Assembly: GCA_958298945.1 (NCBI GenBank)
Contig: OY282605.1
Coordinates: 24,158,811 to 24,222,810 of the forward strand
Length of the DNA: 64,000 nt
Origin: Atherix ibis
Lineage: Eukaryota; Arthropoda; Insecta; Diptera; Athericidae
Reading direction: 5' to 3'
Below the pieces are notes generated by a model. That model ran no database searches. It saw only the letters and a list, made by a program, of their open reading frames with translations, and was not told the DNA's origin. Of this stretch, positions 59,166 through 64,000 are shown one piece after another. Numbering within the stretch: position 1 is the first letter of the stretch; the number at the start of each line of letters is the position of its first letter. A program made the position numbers and the translations under genes.

Positions 59166-59379
59166 GAGCTTTTTTTTGTAGAGTTAAAACTTTAAACATT
59201 TAAAAACTAACATTCGCCAAGTAATAGATTAATTACAATCCGAAAAAATTATCTCAAAAGGATTAAATCCTGGAAGTTGGAAGTTATCGTAAAAACAAGA
59301 ATTAAATCTTCTCAATATTTTGCATAAGGATTTTCATTTATAGCCGAATAAAACCCAGGTGATGCGGTCCTTAAAGCCC

Positions 59380-59830
59380 AGAGATCATATGTACCACTAA
59401 CAATGGAGGCAACATTTTTTTATATCTCCAGAAAAATTTGCGAAATACTTTTAGACCACCGAAAACCCAGGTACGCGGTGATTGGGCTGGCGGTATCATT
59501 AGACCGTATTTTTTTGAGGACTCTGCTGGCAATGCTGCTAAAGTGATTGGTGATCGATATAGAGAAGTGCTACAGAACGTATTGATCAGTGAATTAGACC
59601 AATGCGATTTTGACGACATGTGGGCCCAACTGGACAATGCCACGTCACACAATGAAAAATCTTTAACCGATGTTTCTGACCGAGTTGATGATATCCATTG
59701 ACCCCCATTGCTCCCCAGGCTTTACTCCACCCAATTTCTTCCTGGAGGTGATGGGGATGGCGTTGTACACTTAAAAAGGAATCTCTGCGCTTTAAAAAAT
59801 TAATGAAATTAACCCGGAAATATATGTTAT
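59380..59830 (+). pseudogene. Tc1/mariner family A transposase, central part
   Basis: The open frame 59438-59701 contains DWAGGIIRPYFFEDSAGNAA then KVIGDRYREVLQNVLISELD and FDDMWAQLDNATSHN. The second catalytic Asp is present (QLDNAT). After a stop at 59702 the third block is readable in another frame as FTPPNFFLEVMG, where the expected Asp (TPLDFFLWGY) is Asn. The first block is not present. 59170-59290 is a copy of the dispersed repeat at 11215. Confidence 0.85.
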
Positions 59831-60079
59831 GGTAGCCTTAGCCTTAGTTTTGGAGATTCGTCTAATGCTGAAATTTAAGTTGGCATCGCTTTCTTTTTTT
59901 CTTAATTTTGAGTTCTGGAGTTTTTTTGTTCTTTTTATTTATTCAAAGAATATTTTCTTAAATTTTTTTATCATTTATTTTTTATTATTATTTTTTTTCT
60001 ATCCAAATTTTTAATTCTTCCCCAATTTTATACAATTCTAATTTCTTATGCCTCTTCCAGCTGGCCCAAATTTTTTATT

Positions 60080-60350
60080 TGTATCATCACAGAACACCAG
60101 AGACTAAAGAACATCCAAACAGTGGGTATTAATCATACAACCCTCTTACAATGATAATGAATATTCCTCATAGACTCATTGCAACATTTTCTAAAGTGAA
60201 AATTACAAATTCACTAAGCAAAACCCAAAAATTTGATACTAAATCATTGCTCCAAATTTCAGTGTTCCATTTTTCGGAATACACTAGAAAAATACAACTT
60301 CACTGAACACCCTGTATGTGATCGTGTAGACAACAAATGAGGTTGAAATT
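60080..60350 (+). repeat. Mariner-derived dispersed repeat, copy 2
   Basis: Matches 57520-57770: AACACCAGAGACTAAAGAAC, CAGTGGGTATTAATCATACA, AAATTTGATACTAAATCATT, CATTTTTCGGAATACACTAG and GAACACCCTGTATGTGATCG. It ends at about the same point as copy 1, suggesting a real element terminus. 59831-60079 and 60351-61066 are AT-rich with no feature. Confidence 0.75.
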
Positions 60351-61066
60351 TACACTGCACGTCATACTTCGTGTCAAATCAACTAATTTAAACCTACAAT
60401 TTTTATACCAAAAAATTTTTATTTAAATTTTAAAATTCAAATTCAAATTTTTTGTTGTTGAATTATTAACACAAAAAAGATCAGAGCAATAAGAATTGAA
60501 AATTAAAATTTTTTTTAAATTTTTTTTTTAATCATATTTTTTAACGCTTCCCAAATTTTTGTACCATTCTTATTCCTTATTCCTCTTCAAGTTCCGTACT
60601 GCTCTGCAACTTACCGTTCATATTCAATATTTTTCTTCTTTTTATACTTTCCTTCTCCATTATCCATCCCCAAGAATATCTTCAGATTATAAATAAAATT
60701 ATAAATATCATAAAAAAATTGGAAAAAGGGCAGAAATTTCCTAAAAAAAAACACCAACCGTCTATTTCGCCAATATAATTTTCTATATTATATGGAAAAA
60801 ATATCTCCCAAGTCAAAATAAACGATTTTTGTCAACCAAATTACTGCTTACTTATTTCAATACAAAATTTATAAACTTATTTTAAGAAAAACCCTTATAA
60901 CCAATAAAAGAGTTTCAATATCAATAAAAATTTATTTTTATGATAAAAATATTATTTTTAAAAGTAATTAATTTAAATAATTTTCCCAAAAAAAATATAA
61001 TTAATTAATAAATTCAAAAAATTATATTAAAAAAAGTAATATTTTGGTAAAAAATTTTTTTTATTA

Positions 61067-61491
61067 ACAGTTCGGCTGATAAGGTTGACGTCTAGATGGC
61101 GCCTCTTGGAAAAATCGACTTAATTATCACAAAGCATCATCCTTCAAATGATTTCTGTCAAAATTTGACAGCAATCGGTCGATTGGTTCGTGAGATATAG
61201 CCAATCTACCGTATTCTCCAAATCTGGCCCCCAGCGACTTTTTCCTGTTTGCAGACCTCAAGAGAATGCTCGTTGGCAAGAAATTTAAGACCGATGATGA
61301 AGTGATTGCCGAAACTGAGGCCTATTTTGAGGCAAAACCGAAAGAGTACTATAAAAATGGTATCGAAAAGTTGGAAGATCGCTATAATCGCTGTATCGCC
61401 CTCGAAGGCAACTATGTTGAATAATAAAAATGAATTTTGCAAAAAAAAATATTTTTACTGTGTTATCTTATAAACTTTTCAGCCGAAGTGT
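61067..61491 (+). mobile_element. Internally deleted mariner with TIRs and TA target duplication
   Basis: The left end ACAGTTCGGCTGATAAGGTT and the right end (reverse) ACACTTCGGCTGAAAAGTTT, each flanked by TA (61065-61066 and 61492-61493), delimit 425 bp. The 5' untranslated part (with TAGATGGCGCC at 61094 and TTTGACAGCAATCGGTCGAT) is joined directly to the last 73 codons of the transposase. Confidence 0.9.
61203..61424 (+). pseudogene. Intact C-terminal end of a mariner transposase
   Basis: An uninterrupted frame, NLPYSPNLAPSDFFLFADLK then RMLVGKKFKTDDEVIAETEA, YFEAKPKEYYKNGIEKLEDR and YNRCIALEGNYVE, ending TAA. It contains only the third catalytic Asp (PSDFF). The lack of frameshifts, unlike its neighbours, suggests a recent insertion. 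It has no start codon of its own. Confidence 0.9.
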
Positions 61492-61493
61492 TA

Positions 61494-62879
61494 AAAGCTC
61501 AGTAAAGCTTTCTTTTAATGAAAAATCTAAAATCGCAAAAAATATTCGAACAAAAACTTAATTAATTATGTAGATTAGAATACATCACAAAAGAGTAAAT
61601 CTATAATAAATCCGCGTGTTAAAATATTACAAAATATTGCGCAATTATGGTTGTTGACCATTCGAAGAGAAAAAATAATTAATTATTTTTTAATCAGAAT
61701 GGAATGATATTCCAATTAATTGAAAAGTTGTACTAGAAAATATTGTAATATCAATAACAACAAATGATAAGATAATGACTGAATAATTGAAAATCATTTG
61801 TAAAATTTTGCAATTCATTAAATAACTAATCATCAATTAAATACTGAGTCAACCAAAATTTGACTTTTGAAAAAAAATTCGCACTTTCATATTAATTTAC
61901 TGACCTTCTTAATGGCCTTATCAAAAATTCCTAGTACTATCAAAAATATGAATTCCTTTTGGGTGGAATCAAGATTTTAGATAAAGATTTTTGGTGTTAT
62001 CATAAAGAGTAGATAACCACGGAAACATATTATATCATAAATCAATAATGTTATATGAATCTATTAATGAGTTTTTGTGCTTCGTCATGATGGGGGAAAG
62101 GAGGGCATTTGATTTTATGAACTCAAATATCTATTGTATTCGGAATCTCACATAAGCAGCACCTGACTTGTACTAGTAAATAACAATAAAAAATTTTTAT
62201 TAATTAATCGATTGTATAAGGCAAATGATTAAACAAATTGCAAATGCATAATAAAAATTGAGTAAGTTTATTAATTTTAGTTTAATAATTTCTCACATGT
62301 TGTAAATTAATTAAAAATTCAATTTTATAATGCAAATTAGAGAAATTATTTGTTAACAATATGAGTTGATTAGCTAACTCTGTTCATATCATTGTAGTTA
62401 TTATAATAAATAATTTTCCATTTTAATTAAAATGCTTTATCGTATTTGTTCGAGTTTATGTTGAACAGCTGAATTTATGATGATAATTGATATATAATGT
62501 CTATAATAAATATACTCAAGTGTTAATTATTGTTATTTTTGATAATCTATTTAGATGGTTGTTATACAATATTATGAAATTATTATGCACGTAATGGTAG
62601 TAAAGAAGAAAAGACGAAAAATAATAACTAAATAGTAATCGAGTTTTAATAACAGATGGCGTTAACAAAAAGTCTTTAATTTGATAAAAGATGGCGCTGA
62701 AAGAATTTTTATTAAATAATGAGTTCTCAAAAATTTTCAATTTAAAATAATATTTAGAATACCAAAAAAATATTTGTCTAATTATAAAATATAAAATAAA
62801 AAATAAAAAATACATTTTTTTTTAAAAAAAAGGACAAATAATGTTGAATTTTTTAAATTTTATTTTTTAATAATAATAG
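61494..62879. other. AT-rich DNA, two inverted CGCCATCT motifs
   Basis: No genes. AACAGATGGCGTTAAC (62652) and AAAGATGGCGCTGAA (62687) are two copies of the window-wide motif in reverse orientation, about 36 bp apart. Confidence 0.5.
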
Positions 62880-64000
62880 AGGGTGTGTCTCAAATTTCAC
62901 GCAATATTTGAAAATTTGCGTCACTTGTGCGATAAAGTGTTGCCAGCGAAACAACATGACAGCTGGATGACAGCTGCCAGTTTTTAGGGTTATAAAAAGT
63001 GGATGCGTTTTCATTGTTGAGCAATATTTTAAAAATAATGAAGGTTTGGCAAAAGTCGTTTAACACAAAACATCTAAACAGTTCTGCTGAGAGTCCAGGA
63101 CCATCAATTTAGCATCGTGGTCATGAATTGGACATTTCGAGAATCAAAGTTCAATTGGCTCAATAACTGAAACCTACTGACCACTTTGAAAAATTCAATC
63201 GACGATTCGATGGCATTGCCTGGAAGTGAAGTCTTAGGTGCGGAAACTGAATTGATGATTAGGAATTAGATTTGAGGATTAGTGTAAATGATGTAAGCAG
63301 GAATGGAATATCTCCGGTACTTTTTCGAAGATATTTTTCAAGAGTGGAGAAAACTTATGTGTCTATGGGAAGTGTGGCAGTTTATTGGCTTATTTGGTTT
63401 TGGGATTGTTTTAATTAATGCAAACTGTCAGAGGATTTGATAGTATCTATTATATAAAATATTATAAAATGCAAATTTTTGTCCATTTGGTTAGTTAAGA
63501 ATAACTTATATTAAGTAATGTATTCAGATTGTTTCCGGGAGCTTTGTTAGTAGGAAGGCGTTTAATGGTGCTGGTGAGTTCAGAAGGAAGTGAGGAAATA
63601 TTTCTTGATGGCAAGAATCATTGATAAGGGAATATTCAGTTATGTTTCGTCTTTAGTTAAATGTATAGTTTTAAATATGTCTTCATGTGGAATAAATATT
63701 TTGTTTAGGTAGTCGAAAAAACGTTTCTGCTTTAGTTTTATCCTTTTTGGTCAAGGCTCCGTTACTTTTTTCCTTAGTCTCCCTTCTATTTTATAACTGT
63801 CCATAATGTTCTAACACAATTTTAAATTATGAAATTTTCTTAGAAAATTTCTTAAATAAATATATAAAATAGCAGTAAATAGCCACCATATCGGCCGAAA
63901 GACTTGGAAATGTTATGGAAAATGCCGAAAAAAAACCATTGGAGCTCAGGGCAACCCTTTCGCACGATATCATATTTAAGAAGTTAATAATCATAACAAA
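62880..64000 (+). pseudogene. Tc1/mariner relic at the right window edge
   Basis: 63020-63070 encodes FIVEQYFKNNEGLAKVV, the N-terminal start of a family A-related transposase, preceded by an end-like sequence (GAGGGTGTGTCTCAAATTTC at 62879). 63885-63980 encodes ATISAERLGNVMENAEKKPL and DIIFKK, the usual C-terminal end of this group. The middle, 63230-63870, shows no transposase likeness and is probably an insertion. The element may continue past the window. Confidence 0.65.

Noticed and set aside
62516..62815. 99-codon minus-strand ORF with hydrophobic runs
   Set aside because: Low-complexity AT-rich translation (Phe/Tyr/Ile) giving false membrane-like segments.
1..64000. tRNA or rRNA genes
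   Set aside because: Visual search for B-box/T-loop type sequences gave no cloverleaf-compatible candidate; a covariance-model scan would be needed to be certain.

Overview
This is a eukaryotic, almost certainly insect, nuclear window. It is strongly AT-rich, has spliced GT-AG introns, and is packed with degraded Tc1/mariner elements, a Jockey-like non-LTR relic and several unrelated minisatellite arrays. I cannot place it below 'insect/arthropod' from the sequence alone. No tRNA, rRNA or prokaryotic feature was seen.

The only convincing host gene lies on the minus strand between 54066 and 33018. It has seven coding exons (54066-54003, 38788-38583, 36944-36861, 34931-34279, 34204-34020, 33946-33789, 33728-33018) whose splice phases join without a break into a 686-residue protein. 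The protein is an OSGIN-family (oxidative stress induced growth inhibitor) FAD/NAD(P)-type flavoprotein, with two dinucleotide-binding glycine motifs and the family C-terminal signature GLYAMGPLVGDNFVRF. A TATA box with a perfect insect initiator sits near 54861-54894 inside a GC-richer island (about 54800-55200), the likely promoter. Intron 1 is 15.2 kb and carries several transposons and arrays.

Layout. 1-12.2 kb: a Tc1/mariner relic with long TIRs (1146-2218), a mariner broken by a ~136-bp minisatellite (2570-4690), and two more arrays of the same minisatellite (5.6-6.6 and 8.56-10.17 kb). 12.2-17.1 kb: a ~160-bp array interrupted by a SETMAR-like mariner relic. 17.1-26.4 kb: a foldback mariner derivative, Jockey 3' ends, mariner fragments and a pair of related TIR elements lying tail to tail. 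26.4-33 kb: AT-rich DNA, an array whose units carry a CGCCATCTAT core, and the OSGIN 3' flank. 33-55.2 kb: OSGIN, with arrays in introns 1-3 and four mariner-type elements in intron 1. 55.2-64 kb: more mariner relics, including a deletion derivative with TA flanks (61067-61491) and a Tc1/mariner relic cut by the right window edge.

The most unusual pattern is one short motif, CGCCATCT(A/G)T or its variant GACATCTGCTGG. It recurs in four otherwise unrelated tandem arrays and in the ends of several transposons, and on the reverse strand it resembles the CTCF core. At least five distinct Tc1/mariner lineages coexist here, several as non-autonomous derivatives that share identical deletion junctions.
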